Shown here one piece after another: positions 28,630 through 37,187 of a DNA stretch of 64,000 nt (its first letter is position 1; each line of letters opens with the position of its first letter). Made by a program: the position numbers and the translations under genes. Source of the DNA: Bacillus sp. FJAT-14578 (GTDB taxonomy: Bacteria > Bacillota > Bacilli > Bacillales > Bacillaceae_H); contig NZ_AYSE01000012.1 of NCBI RefSeq assembly GCF_000504165.1, positions 1 through 64,000 on the forward strand. The letters are read 5' to 3'. Under the pieces are notes generated by a model. That model searched no databases and had not been told where the DNA came from. It was given only the letters and a program-made list of their open reading frames with translations.

Positions 28630-29835
28630 TTATTCGGTTACATTCTCTACAATCGTTGCAATTCCTTGGCCAACCCCTACGCACATTGTCGCAAGTCCGT
28701 ATTTTGTATCACGCTTTTTCATCTCGTAAATAAGGGTTGTCAAAATGCGTGCTCCGCTTGCACCAAGCGGATGACCGAACGCAATGGCACCGCCATTGAC
28801 ATTCACCTTGTCTGTATCTAATTCTAATTGACGGATACACTCCAGCGATTGGGAAGCGAATGCTTCGTTTAATTCAATTAAACCGATATCTTCTACCGTT
28901 AAATTTGAACGTTGCAGCGCTTTTCTTGTAGCAAAAATCGGGCCTATTCCCATGATGGCCGGCTCGAGTCCTGCCGTTGCTCCCACTACATACTTTACTA
29001 AAGGTTTCAATCCTAACTCTTTCGCTTTATCAGCACTCATGATTAAAAGAGCGGATGCACCATCATTGACACCTGAAGCGTTACCTGCCGTAACAGTTCC
29101 TCCTTCAAACAGAGGTTTTAGTTTTCCAAGCTTTTCTAACGTTGTATCTGGACGAGGATGCTCATCCGTATCAACGACAATCTCGTTTCCTTTTCGATCT
29201 TTGTATACAACCGGGACAATCTCTTCTGCAAAGCGGTTTTCTTCCATCGCCTTTTTCGCTCGCTGTTGGCTCTCAAAAGCGAACTGATCCTGGTCACTGC
29301 GTGAAATATTAAAGCGCTCCGCCACATTTTCCGCAGTTCTAGGCATAGTGTCTACACCATACATTTCTTCTAATCTCTTATTCGTAAAGCGCCAGCCAAT
29401 CGTCGTATCTTGTAATTCCATGCTGCCTCGAGGGAATTCTTTATCAGGCTTTGCCATAACGAAAGGTGCACGTGTCATACTTTCCGTACCGCCGGCAATA
29501 TAAATGTCCCCTTCTCCAACGGCAATCGCTCTGGCTGCATACATCACTGCATCTAATCCTGATCCGCACAAACGATTAACCGTTGTACCTGCAACACTAA
29601 CCGGCAGCCCCGCCAATAAAGCAGACATTCTTGCTACGTTACGATTGTCTTCCCCTGCCTGGTTTGCATTTCCGAAAATCACTTCTTCAATTTCATCAAC
29701 CGGAAGATTCGGATTGCGCTCTACAAGCGCTTTAAGGACGACCGCGCCTAAATCATCTGGACGTACACTTTTTAAAGCCCCGTTATATCTGCCAATCGGT
29801 GTTCGAACCGCATCTACAATGACTACCTCTCTCAT
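28630..29835 (-). CDS. paaJ: 3-Oxoadipyl-CoA / 3-oxo-5,6-dehydrosuberyl-CoA thiolase
   Basis: The 401-aa thiolase has the acyl-enzyme cysteine in NRLCGSGLDAV (about residue 90) and the C-terminal histidine and cysteine motifs GHPLGASGARI and CVGVGQG. It matches PaaJ/PcaF thiolases in length and in its start (REVVIVDAVRTPIGRYNGAL). It releases acetyl-CoA twice in phenylacetate breakdown. Its ATG overlaps the paaH stop (ATGA), which supports joint function and translation with the dehydrogenase. Confidence 0.92.
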   Translation of the reverse strand: MREVVIVDAVRTPIGRYNGALKSVRPDDLGAVVLKALVERNPNLPVDEIEEVIFGNANQAGEDNRNVARMSALLAGLPVSVAGTTVNRLCGSGLDAVMYAARAIAVGEGDIYIAGGTESMTRAPFVMAKPDKEFPRGSMELQDTTIGWRFTNKRLEEMYGVDTMPRTAENVAERFNISRSDQDQFAFESQQRAKKAMEENRFAEEIVPVVYKDRKGNEIVVDTDEHPRPDTTLEKLGKLKPLFEGGTVTAGNASGVNDGASALLIMSADKAKELGLKPLVKYVVGATAGLEPAIMGIGPIFATRKALQRSNLTVEDIGLIELNEAFASQSLECIRQLELDTDKVNVNGGAIAFGHPLGASGARILTTLIYEMKKRDTKYGLATMCVGVGQGIATIVENVTE

Positions 29836-30707
29836 TTTTTAATCGCCTCGTTTTCTGTATTTGTATAATCATATACTCCCTTGCCTGACTTGCGTCCTAG
29901 ACGGCCTGCCTTTACGTATTGCTCCAATAACGGTGCCGGGCGGTATTTTTCCCCTAATTTTTCGTGCAAATACTTTAAGTTATTCAAACGGGCATCCAAT
30001 CCTACTAAGTCAACGAGTTCAAATGGTCCCATCGGATAGTTCAGCCCTAATTTAATGGCTTTATCAATATCTTCCGGTGTACCAAGTCCTTCCTGAAGCA
30101 TATAAAAAGCCTCATTGCCAACTAAAGCACTAATACGGCTCGTTACAAAGCCCGGGAATTCATTGATTACAACCGTCTCTTTTCCCATCTGTTCCGCAAC
30201 TTCTTTGATCACTTGTGCCGTTTCATCACTTGTTTCCAATCCTCGAACGATTTCAACAAGCGGCATTTTATGTACAGGGTTAAAGAAATGCATCGCAATC
30301 GTTTTTTCCGGACGCTTCGCGTATGAAGCAACCTCTGTCGGACTCATCGTGGAAGTGTTCGTCGCAAAATAACAATGAGCCGGTGCATATTCTTCAAGCG
30401 TTTCAAATACTTGTTTTTTAATTTCCGATTTCTCAGGAACGGCCTCGATGACTAAATCAGCCCTGCTCACTGCCTCTTGTAAACTAGCGGAATAGGCTAA
30501 ATTATTCTGAGCCGCTTCTACTGTTTCAACAGATATTTTGCCGCGGGCCAATCCTTTTTCAAAAATGCTGTTAATCTCGTTTTTGGCATTTCCTAAAGCC
30601 GCTTCATTCACATCTACCAATGTGACAGAATAGCCGCCGACAGCCCCTACATAGGCAATGCCTCTTCCCATTACGCCTGAACCGACTACAACAATGTTAT
30701 TTATCAT
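29832..30707 (-). CDS. paaH: 3-Hydroxyadipyl-CoA dehydrogenase
   Basis: The protein, about 291 aa, has an N-terminal Rossmann fold (VVGSGVMGRGIAYVGA), the catalytic histidine in AMHFFNPVHKMPLVEI and the C-terminal 3-hydroxyacyl-CoA domain (NYPMGPFELVDLVG). It oxidises 3-hydroxyadipyl-CoA to 3-oxoadipyl-CoA for the following thiolase. I chose the ATG after AAAGGGAGAAGAGCC and not the one seven codons earlier. Single-domain 3-hydroxybutyryl-CoA dehydrogenases look alike, so the substrate rests on its place in the paa cluster. Confidence 0.9.
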   Translation of the reverse strand: MINNIVVVGSGVMGRGIAYVGAVGGYSVTLVDVNEAALGNAKNEINSIFEKGLARGKISVETVEAAQNNLAYSASLQEAVSRADLVIEAVPEKSEIKKQVFETLEEYAPAHCYFATNTSTMSPTEVASYAKRPEKTIAMHFFNPVHKMPLVEIVRGLETSDETAQVIKEVAEQMGKETVVINEFPGFVTSRISALVGNEAFYMLQEGLGTPEDIDKAIKLGLNYPMGPFELVDLVGLDARLNNLKYLHEKLGEKYRPAPLLEQYVKAGRLGRKSGKGVYDYTNTENEAIKK

Positions 30708-30740
30708 GGCTCTTCTCCCTTTCATCACTTATGCAGGTTG

Positions 30741-30939
30741 TTCAAAAAGTCCGGGAAAAATGACCGTCGAATTTACTTGTACAGGAAGTACTGATCCGAC
30801 GTTCGCCACAGGACGTGGCGGTTCTTAGTCGGGCTTCATAAGCTTGCTTCTCCGCTACTCATGTATTAACAACATACACTCCGTTGCTCAAAGCGGCGCT
30901 TCCTTGAACTTCTCGGTCCTTTTTGTCCTCCTTTTTGAA
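30741..30939. repeat. MITE-like intergenic element of 199 bp
   Basis: It is bounded by perfect 9-bp terminal inverted repeats (TTCAAAAAG / CTTTTTGAA) and has no coding capacity. Inside is a hairpin GCCAC-AGGAC-GTGGC flanked by GACGTT and TTAGTC, and this core is shared with family B repeats. The inner text resembles a repeat I recall from several Bacillus genomes. It sits between the aldehyde dehydrogenase gene and paaH, within the paa gene series. Confidence 0.75.
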
Positions 30940-31004
30940 TATACACTTATACAAATGAGTACGAATAAAGCCCATAAGGAGCTCTATCCGTACTCATCAT
31001 GAAA

Positions 31005-32522
31005 TTACACACCAAATGGATTTAATGGACGGCTGCCATAGTAAGAAATGATGCTTTTTGTTTCCGTATATAGATCAAGCGTCTCAATGCATAGCTCACG
31101 GCCAAAGCCTGATTGCTTATACCCGCCAAATGGTGTTCCAGGCATCGCTGAGAACGGGCAGTTCACCATTACGATACCAGCTTGAATTTGATTTGCTACA
31201 CGAGTGGCACGAGCTCCATCTTTCGTCCAAACAGCTGAACCTAATCCAAATTCAGTATCATTAGCTAATTTGATTGCTTCTTTTTCATCTTTGAATTTCA
31301 TGATAACAACAACTGGTCCAAAGATTTCTTCTTTGACTACTTTCATGTCATGATTAACATTGGCGATAACAGTCGGCTCATACCAGAAACCGTTTTCGAA
31401 CCCTTCGATTTTAGCCGCTTTACCGCCGGTTAAAATTTCAGCGCCCTCTTCGATTGCAGACTTCACATAGCCGTCTACTACATCCAATTGACCTTGGTCA
31501 ATGATTGCACCAACATGCGTTTCTTTGTCAAACGGATTTCCTAATTTCAATTTCTTTGTTTTTTCCACAAACTTGCTTACAAACTCGTCATAAATGTCTT
31601 CGTGTACATATAAACGTGAGCGAGCTTCACAAGACTGACCTGTGTTGTAGAATATACCAAATAAAGAGCCGTCTACTGCTGCATCAATATCTGCATCTTC
31701 AAATACAAGATTTGGAGATTTACCACCCAATTCAAGCGTTACGCGCTTCAATGTTTGTGAGGCTCTCGCCATAATATCTTTCCCAATTGGAGTAGAACCA
31801 GTAAAGGCAACTTTATCTACTTGCTCATGTTCTACAAGATAATTTCCAACTTCTGCACCTGAACCCGCAACAATGTTTACTACCCCTTCAGGTACTCCCG
31901 CTTCAAGGCAGATTTCTCCTAAGATGATGGCTGTAAGTGGTGTTAATGAAGCTGGTTTTACAACGACTGAACATCCGACAGCAATCGCAGGAGCGATTTT
32001 CCACGCCGCCATCATTAATGGATAGTTCCAAGGAATGATTTGCGCACAAACTCCCACTGGTTCTTTTTCTGTATAGTTATGGAATTGACCTGGCACAGGA
32101 TTCACCGTACCACCGTGGCCTACAATGGCACCTGCATAAAATTCAAAGTCTTCAATCGCCTGCATCACTTGACCTTGGGCCGCATGCAGAGATTTTCCTG
32201 TATCTAAAATCTCTAACTCTACTAATTCATTAAATCTTGAACGCATGATCGAAGCGATTTTATTTAATACACGAGAACGTTTATTAATAGGTGTTTTTTT
32301 CCATTTACCAAAATCAAATGCATTACGAGCCGCTTGAATCGCTTTTTCTGTGTCCTCTTTTGTTGCTTTCGCTACTTCTGCGATTACTTCACCGGTAGCA
32401 GGATTGTATGTTTTAAACGTAGCACCGTTGCTGCTTTCTGCTTTTTCACCATTAATAATTAAATGATAAAATTCACGCTTCATTGCAGGCTTTTCTGCTT
32501 TGACTTCTTGAACTGTTGACAT
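31005..32522 (-). CDS. Aldehyde dehydrogenase of the paa cluster (stand-alone PaaZ-type dehydrogenase)
   Basis: The 505-aa NAD(P)-dependent dehydrogenase has Asn in PWNYP, Glu264 in TLELGGKSPN and Cys298 in GQSCEARSRL. In phenylacetate catabolism the semialdehyde from ring opening must be oxidised. PaaZ does this in a fusion with a hydratase, while many Gram-positives use a separate dehydrogenase. There is no MaoC hydratase domain here, so this is likely the stand-alone form. I start at ATG after AAAGGAG rather than the GTG four codons earlier. It follows paaG by 17 bp. Confidence 0.83.
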   Translation of the reverse strand: MSTVQEVKAEKPAMKREFYHLIINGEKAESSNGATFKTYNPATGEVIAEVAKATKEDTEKAIQAARNAFDFGKWKKTPINKRSRVLNKIASIMRSRFNELVELEILDTGKSLHAAQGQVMQAIEDFEFYAGAIVGHGGTVNPVPGQFHNYTEKEPVGVCAQIIPWNYPLMMAAWKIAPAIAVGCSVVVKPASLTPLTAIILGEICLEAGVPEGVVNIVAGSGAEVGNYLVEHEQVDKVAFTGSTPIGKDIMARASQTLKRVTLELGGKSPNLVFEDADIDAAVDGSLFGIFYNTGQSCEARSRLYVHEDIYDEFVSKFVEKTKKLKLGNPFDKETHVGAIIDQGQLDVVDGYVKSAIEEGAEILTGGKAAKIEGFENGFWYEPTVIANVNHDMKVVKEEIFGPVVVIMKFKDEKEAIKLANDTEFGLGSAVWTKDGARATRVANQIQAGIVMVNCPFSAMPGTPFGGYKQSGFGRELCIETLDLYTETKSIISYYGSRPLNPFGV

Positions 32523-32539
32523 GATATATCCCACTCCTT

Positions 32540-33316
32540 TTATTTTCCTGTAAAAGCTGGTTTTCTTTTCTCTAAAAAGGCACTTACACCTTCTCGATGA
32601 TCCGTTGTTAGCCCTGCGATACGCTGGCCTTCTGCTTCCCTCTCCAAAAACGAGTCAAAAGGAAGATCATTCGCTAAATTCAAATAACGTTTTATTAAAC
32701 CGATTGCCTTCGTCGGCATATTTGCCAAACGAATGGCAAAATCCTCGATGTCTGTCTCCCACTGATCCAGCGAGATGACTTTTGTCACGAGCCCTAATTG
32801 AAAAGCTTGGTCGGCTGAAATTTTTTCTCCTAAAATAGCAAGTTCAGCTGCCTTGGCATGACCAATCAATTTAGGGAGGAAATAAAGATTTCCTGAATCC
32901 GGAATTAATCCAACGTGAACAAAAGCGTTTATAAAACTAGACTTTTCCGACGCCAATCGGAAGTCGCAAGCAAGCGCTAAACTAAACCCGGCTCCTGCCG
33001 CTACCCCATTTACTGCAGCTATAATCGGTTTTTCACATTGCATGATTTGTTTCATCATCGGACCATAGTGATCCCTAAGAACCTGTCCGTGGTCCATGCT
33101 ATCGTTGACTTCCGATAAATCTTGACCGGAACAAAAAGCACGTCCCTCTCCTGTTATGACAACGCAGCGAACCTCTTCATTGAAAGAAGCCTCTTTTACC
33201 GCTTCTTTAATTTCACGATTCATTTGGGCAATAAAAGCATTTAATTTATCCGGTCTGTTCAACCGCAGCCACGCTACTCCGTCCTTTACATCGTAACGAA
33301 TGGTTTCAAACATCAT
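32540..33316 (-). CDS. paaG: PaaG, ring-1,2-epoxyphenylacetyl-CoA isomerase
   Basis: This 258-aa crotonase isomerises the epoxide of phenylacetyl-CoA to oxepin-CoA. It has FCSGQDLSEVN and GAGFSLALACD, where the first hydratase glutamate is replaced. It keeps an aspartate in VGLIPDSGNLYFLP, the pattern known for PaaG isomerases. GGGGGAGAA precedes two consecutive ATGs, and either may be used. It lies 9 bp after the preceding crotonase gene in a tight operon. Confidence 0.92.
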   Translation of the reverse strand: MMFETIRYDVKDGVAWLRLNRPDKLNAFIAQMNREIKEAVKEASFNEEVRCVVITGEGRAFCSGQDLSEVNDSMDHGQVLRDHYGPMMKQIMQCEKPIIAAVNGVAAGAGFSLALACDFRLASEKSSFINAFVHVGLIPDSGNLYFLPKLIGHAKAAELAILGEKISADQAFQLGLVTKVISLDQWETDIEDFAIRLANMPTKAIGLIKRYLNLANDLPFDSFLEREAEGQRIAGLTTDHREGVSAFLEKRKPAFTGK

Positions 33317-33325
33317 TTCTCCCCC

Positions 33326-34102
33326 TTATCTTCCTTTGAAATTAGGTTTTCTTCTTTCTATGAAAGCCTGCATTCCTTCTTTTTGATCTTGTGAGGAGAA
33401 TAATAGATAGAAGTTCTTTCGCTCGTATTGCATTCCTTCATATAAAGAATAGTCGACCGCCTTGTTGACGGAATCTTTAATAAGGCGCAGCGATAAAGGA
33501 GGTTGTTTAGCCAGCTTCCCGGCAAACTTCATTGCTTCTTCCATTAACAATTCATGAGAAACGATCCGGTTGACGATTCCATGCTCCATAGCTTTCTCAA
33601 CCGGAATCCGGTCCCCCGTCAAAAGCCACTCCATCGCTTTTGTTCTTCCAACAAGCTTTGTCAGTCTCTGCGTACCGCCTGCCCCCGGCATAACCCCTAT
33701 ATTGACTTCAGGGAATGAGAACTCGGTGCCGCTTGCTGCGATTAACATATCACAGCAAAGCGCTAACTCAAATCCTCCACCAAATACAAATCCTTTAACA
33801 GCTCCAATGATAGGCTTCTTGATTAACGCCAGACGATCCCAATCAGCAAACTGATTTAACAGCTCTAAACGGATCGAATCATCATTTGCCATTTCATCAA
33901 TATCAGCACCTGCTGAAAAAGCGCGGCCTTTGCCTGTTAGTAAGATTGTGACCACTTCATCCTGCTGATCAAATGATTCCATCGCTTCTACAATCTCTCG
34001 TACCATTGTGCGATTTAACGCATTGTATTGCTTGGGGCGGTTTAATTCAATCAACCCTACCCCGTCTACAATAGAAGTTTCGATGAATTGGAAAGTACTC
34101 AT
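33326..34102 (-). CDS. paaF: Enoyl-CoA hydratase, PaaF-type
   Basis: The 258-aa crotonase has FSAGADIDEM, GGGFELALCCD (first glutamate) and FPEVNIGVMPGAGG (second glutamate), so it should be a true hydratase. In the operon it probably hydrates 2,3-dehydroadipyl-CoA. The third crotonase of the region may share or swap this task. Its ATG overlaps the stop of the EthD gene (ATGA). Confidence 0.85.
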   Translation of the reverse strand: MSTFQFIETSIVDGVGLIELNRPKQYNALNRTMVREIVEAMESFDQQDEVVTILLTGKGRAFSAGADIDEMANDDSIRLELLNQFADWDRLALIKKPIIGAVKGFVFGGGFELALCCDMLIAASGTEFSFPEVNIGVMPGAGGTQRLTKLVGRTKAMEWLLTGDRIPVEKAMEHGIVNRIVSHELLMEEAMKFAGKLAKQPPLSLRLIKDSVNKAVDYSLYEGMQYERKNFYLLFSSQDQKEGMQAFIERRKPNFKGR

Positions 34103-34404
34103 TTCACTTCTTCACCAATCATTAATGTGACAAGCTCCCCGGCAAATCCCATTAAATCTTTACCAGATGCTTTGCCTTCTGCAGAACGCATGCCTTGTTT
34201 AAGAGCCTCGTGGTCATCGTAATACATTTCACACATTAAGTAATATTCTCCTTCTCCACCCATTGGAGAGCCAACAACTTTTGTTACCTCCATTTTGCGA
34301 AGACCAGGAATCTTTTCCGTAATTGGAGCATGCACATTAAAGTAATGCTCATCAAATGCTTCTTTATTTTCAGGATGTTTATATAATGCGATCATTTTAA
34401 CCAT
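34099..34404 (-). CDS. EthD-family small protein
   Basis: The 101-aa ferredoxin-like (dimeric alpha-beta barrel) protein has the family opening MIALYKHPENKEAFDEHYFNVHAP. The family includes reductase-like or helper proteins around degradation enzymes. It lies between paaD and paaF with overlapping or close junctions, so it belongs to the operon. Its job in phenylacetate catabolism is not known to me. A role in handling the ring-opened or epoxide products is speculation. Confidence 0.85.
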   Translation of the reverse strand: MVKMIALYKHPENKEAFDEHYFNVHAPITEKIPGLRKMEVTKVVGSPMGGEGEYYLMCEMYYDDHEALKQGMRSAEGKASGKDLMGFAGELVTLMIGEEVK

Positions 34405-34418
34405 GTTTCTTCCCCGCT

Positions 34419-34922
34419 TTACATTAGATTTGAAATAGGCTTCATCGCCTCAAATGGATTTTTGCAGCTTTTGCAATATAGAATACTTCTGCATGCTGTC
34501 GGGCCAAAAATATTCTCCATCGTGACGTAAGTAGAACCGCAATACGGACAATCAATATGCCATGATCCATCTTCCTCTATATGTTTTGGAGGAGGGGCAA
34601 TCCCGAATGCTTTTAATCCTTCGCGTCCCTTTTCTGTTACACGATCTGACGTCCATGGCGGTGATTGGATAAACTCCACTGTAACTTCTCCGATACCATC
34701 AATTTCTTTTACGGCCCGAACGATATTGTTCTTAATAATTTCTAAAGCTGGACAACCTAAAAATGTAGGTAAGATTTTGATCGATACATGATGATTGTCA
34801 ATGGAAATCTCTTCTACCATCCCTAAATCAATAATACTCACTGTATCGATTTCAGGATCTTTTACGTTCTCTAATACGTTTAACACTTCTTCCCGTGTTA
34901 TCTGCAAGGGTGCTATCATCAT
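34419..34922 (-). CDS. paaD: PaaD, phenylacetyl-CoA epoxidase subunit / assembly protein
   Basis: The 167-aa protein has an N-terminal MIP18 (DUF59) domain (ENVKDPEIDTVSIIDLGMV and PTFLGCPAL with its cysteine). The C-terminal zinc ribbon has CPYC and CKSC pairs plus an extra cysteine at TACRS. PaaD is needed for the PaaABC(E) monooxygenase, probably in metal-centre assembly. The place after paaC is the normal order. Either of two adjacent ATGs could be the start. Confidence 0.93.
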   Translation of the reverse strand: MMIAPLQITREEVLNVLENVKDPEIDTVSIIDLGMVEEISIDNHHVSIKILPTFLGCPALEIIKNNIVRAVKEIDGIGEVTVEFIQSPPWTSDRVTEKGREGLKAFGIAPPPKHIEEDGSWHIDCPYCGSTYVTMENIFGPTACRSILYCKSCKNPFEAMKPISNLM

Positions 34923-34946
34923 TATTCACACCTCTTTTCTGATTGA

Positions 34947-35759
34947 TTACCAAGGAGCAACAGGATCGAGATTATATACTTCCCCTAGTGTTGAAAGAGC
35001 ATCATTTAATTCTTCGGTATGTTCTCCATTGCGCCCATTTTGGCTTTGAGAGCTTGTTTTCTTAGGAATCTCTAAACTTAGTGACTCGAATACAGGAGCC
35101 AGAGAGGCCGCCCATTTTTCTTTTAAAGCGCTTTCTTCTTCAATTAAGCTAAACTGCTTCATTTGTTCTGCATGTTGACCTAATGAGAAGACATCGTCAA
35201 AGTCATTCATTACTTTGTCCATTGCCTGCATCATTCGTTCTTTCGCTTCTTCCGTTGTACTTAAAAGCTGAACAAACCAAGTTTTCCAATGAAGCAAATG
35301 ATAATAAAGTTCCATATTTACTTTCACAGCCACTTCTGCAAGCGGGCCGTACGTACTTTGCTTTAAAGAATCGATTTTGACCTTTTTAGCTTGTGTATAG
35401 AAATAGTTTCTCACTACCGCATAAGCCCAATCGTATTGTGCGTCTGACATATAATGACCCGGGCCGTTTACGCGTTCTACTAAAATACTATTCTTTCTTT
35501 CATGCGCAGGACGGGCATGCGCTAGATCGTCTACTTTCCCTAACCCTAATTCTTCTAGCAAGCTATAGAACATTGCCGCATGACCCATGCTGTCCTGGCT
35601 GATGGAAGAAGAAGCCACATCCTCTTCAATATGCGGGGCGAGCCCAAGCCATTCAGAACCGCGGTAAGCAAAAAGGAAATCATCGTCTGCCAGCTGAAAT
35701 AATAATTCAGCCAATGCCTCTTTATATTCTGGGCTTAATGTTTTTGCTGCTTCACTCAT
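34947..35759 (-). CDS. paaC: PaaC, phenylacetyl-CoA epoxidase structural subunit
   Basis: The protein, about 270 aa, is the ferritin-like partner of PaaA. It begins LSPEYKEALAELLFQLADDD and contains ISQDSMGHAAMFYSLLEELG. PaaC has the same fold as PaaA but does not carry the working diiron site. I chose the ATG that overlaps the paaB stop (ATGA) with GGGGGGAAAGACAA before it. It acts in the cytoplasmic PaaAC core complex with PaaB. Confidence 0.94.
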   Translation of the reverse strand: MSEAAKTLSPEYKEALAELLFQLADDDFLFAYRGSEWLGLAPHIEEDVASSSISQDSMGHAAMFYSLLEELGLGKVDDLAHARPAHERKNSILVERVNGPGHYMSDAQYDWAYAVVRNYFYTQAKKVKIDSLKQSTYGPLAEVAVKVNMELYYHLLHWKTWFVQLLSTTEEAKERMMQAMDKVMNDFDDVFSLGQHAEQMKQFSLIEEESALKEKWAASLAPVFESLSLEIPKKTSSQSQNGRNGEHTEELNDALSTLGEVYNLDPVAPW

Positions 35760-36109
35760 TTGTCTTTCCCCCCTGCCCACGACAAAATCTCTTTTTCATC
35801 GAACATTTTCTGTTCGTAATGACGCCATTTTTTCTTTAAATATCCGTATCCTTTTGTTGTACGGTAATCTTTATTATCTAAACGATTTAATATTTGCTTC
35901 TCTTCAGGCGCTAATCCCCGAATGTCTGATCTGTTAACGACCCAAATGTCAGCAACCGGTTCACGGCGCATGAAATTTTCTTGAGCCATAATCAAGGCCA
36001 TTTCCGCGTTTGGAGCGAGCAGGCTGAATTGGTGCTGAAACGATGAACTAGGCGTACGCTTACTAAACACTTCATACTCTTGATAAAATGTTTTATTATT
36101 ATTTTCCAT
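35756..36109 (-). CDS. paaB: PaaB, phenylacetyl-CoA epoxidase subunit
   Basis: The 117-aa protein bridges PaaAC dimers in the multicomponent monooxygenase. It shows the family text YEVFSKRTPSSSFQHQ and HALIMAQENF-like patterns (here EMALIMAQENFMRRE, then DIWVVNRSDI). AAGGGGAG precedes the ATG. It lies 26 bp after paaA and overlaps paaC by four bases. Confidence 0.94.
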   Translation of the reverse strand: MENNNKTFYQEYEVFSKRTPSSSFQHQFSLLAPNAEMALIMAQENFMRREPVADIWVVNRSDIRGLAPEEKQILNRLDNKDYRTTKGYGYLKKKWRHYEQKMFDEKEILSWAGGKDK

Positions 36110-36135
36110 TTTTCCGTTTACTCCCCTTCTGCTTT

Positions 36136-37092
36136 TCAGCTAATCGCCGCGCTTAATGCTTCCCGTACCCAAGCGTTATTTTCGTAAGACGTTCTGCGAA
36201 GATTCAGACGAGCTTGAGATCGCGGACCTTGGTTTTTGCTGATTTTCTTTAACTCATTCCAATCCGGCTGTTCATATACCCATTGTTGCTTTTCCTCATC
36301 AAAATGGAGCGTTGGATCCGGAATCGTTAATCCTAATGATAAGATTCGCGGAATATATTTCGTAAAGAAGGCTTGACGTAGTTCTTCATTGTTTTTTGTA
36401 CGAATCTTGTATTTAATGGTCACGTCTTGTTTAGAGCTGCCCATCGTAGTGCTGCTGGCAGGTCCAAAGAATATGAGCAATGCCTCCCACCAACGATTTA
36501 ATGCCTCTTGAATCAATGCTTTTTGCTCTTCTGTTCCTTCTGCCAGAGCGATGATGATTGATTCTCCGTGCTGAGCATGGAACACCTCTTCAGCACAAAT
36601 GCGCTGTAGTGCTCTTGCATATGGACCATAGGAAGCACCTAACATATCCGTTTGAGTAATAATCGCTGCTCCGTCTACAAGCCAGCCGATCAATCCTGCA
36701 TCTCCCCAAGTTGGAGCCGGCATATGAAACACGTTGTGAAACTTGAGATCCCCTTTAAATAAGTCTTCCATCAAGTCGCCTCTTGTTTTTCCAAAAGGCT
36801 TTAACAAGTCTTCCGCTACACGCAGCAATAATTGACCGTGGCCCATTTCATCTTGTACTTTTGCCATAATGCCGAGTTTACGACGAAGAGAAGGAGCTTT
36901 CGGCACCCATTCTTTTTCCGGAAGCGCTCCCATTATTTCGCTCATTCCGTGCATAGAAATTAATTTAATAAGTGCCATTCGATATTCATCGGGCATCCAA
37001 TCATCTACTTCGATTTTATCTCCCGCTTCAATTCGCTGCATAAACTGTTCTAACTTTTCCGCCTCGGTTAATGTTTCTGTGAGATTAGACAT
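36136..37092 (-). CDS. paaA: PaaA, catalytic subunit of phenylacetyl-CoA 1,2-epoxidase
   Basis: The 318-aa ferritin-like protein holds the diiron site. The EXXH motifs are visible as VQDEMGHGQ (about residues 79-87) and CAEEVFHAQHG (about 190-200). It inserts one oxygen into the aromatic ring of phenylacetyl-CoA. The reductase PaaE is not encoded in the cluster, so electrons must come from another reductase. Its own promoter and a dyad lie directly upstream, apart from paaK. GAGAGGG precedes the ATG. Confidence 0.95.
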   Translation of the reverse strand: MSNLTETLTEAEKLEQFMQRIEAGDKIEVDDWMPDEYRMALIKLISMHGMSEIMGALPEKEWVPKAPSLRRKLGIMAKVQDEMGHGQLLLRVAEDLLKPFGKTRGDLMEDLFKGDLKFHNVFHMPAPTWGDAGLIGWLVDGAAIITQTDMLGASYGPYARALQRICAEEVFHAQHGESIIIALAEGTEEQKALIQEALNRWWEALLIFFGPASSTTMGSSKQDVTIKYKIRTKNNEELRQAFFTKYIPRILSLGLTIPDPTLHFDEEKQQWVYEQPDWNELKKISKNQGPRSQARLNLRRTSYENNAWVREALSAAIS

Positions 37093-37112
37093 TGTCTATT
37101 TCCCTCTCCTTC

Positions 37113-37163
37113 TTATAACACTTTTATAACGTTATTATAAATTATTGTTATATAAAAAATCAA
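37113..37163 (-). promoter_or_regulatory. paaA promoter with putative PaaX-type dyad
   Basis: The -10 TATAAT (37134-37139) and TTGATT lie 18 bp apart on the minus strand. The arms TTATAACA (37113-37120) and TGTTATAT (37146-37153) bracket the -10. The same arms and spacing occur at the paaK promoter. Confidence 0.6.
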
Positions 37164-37187
37164 ACAATTTTTAAAAAATTTAATGTT

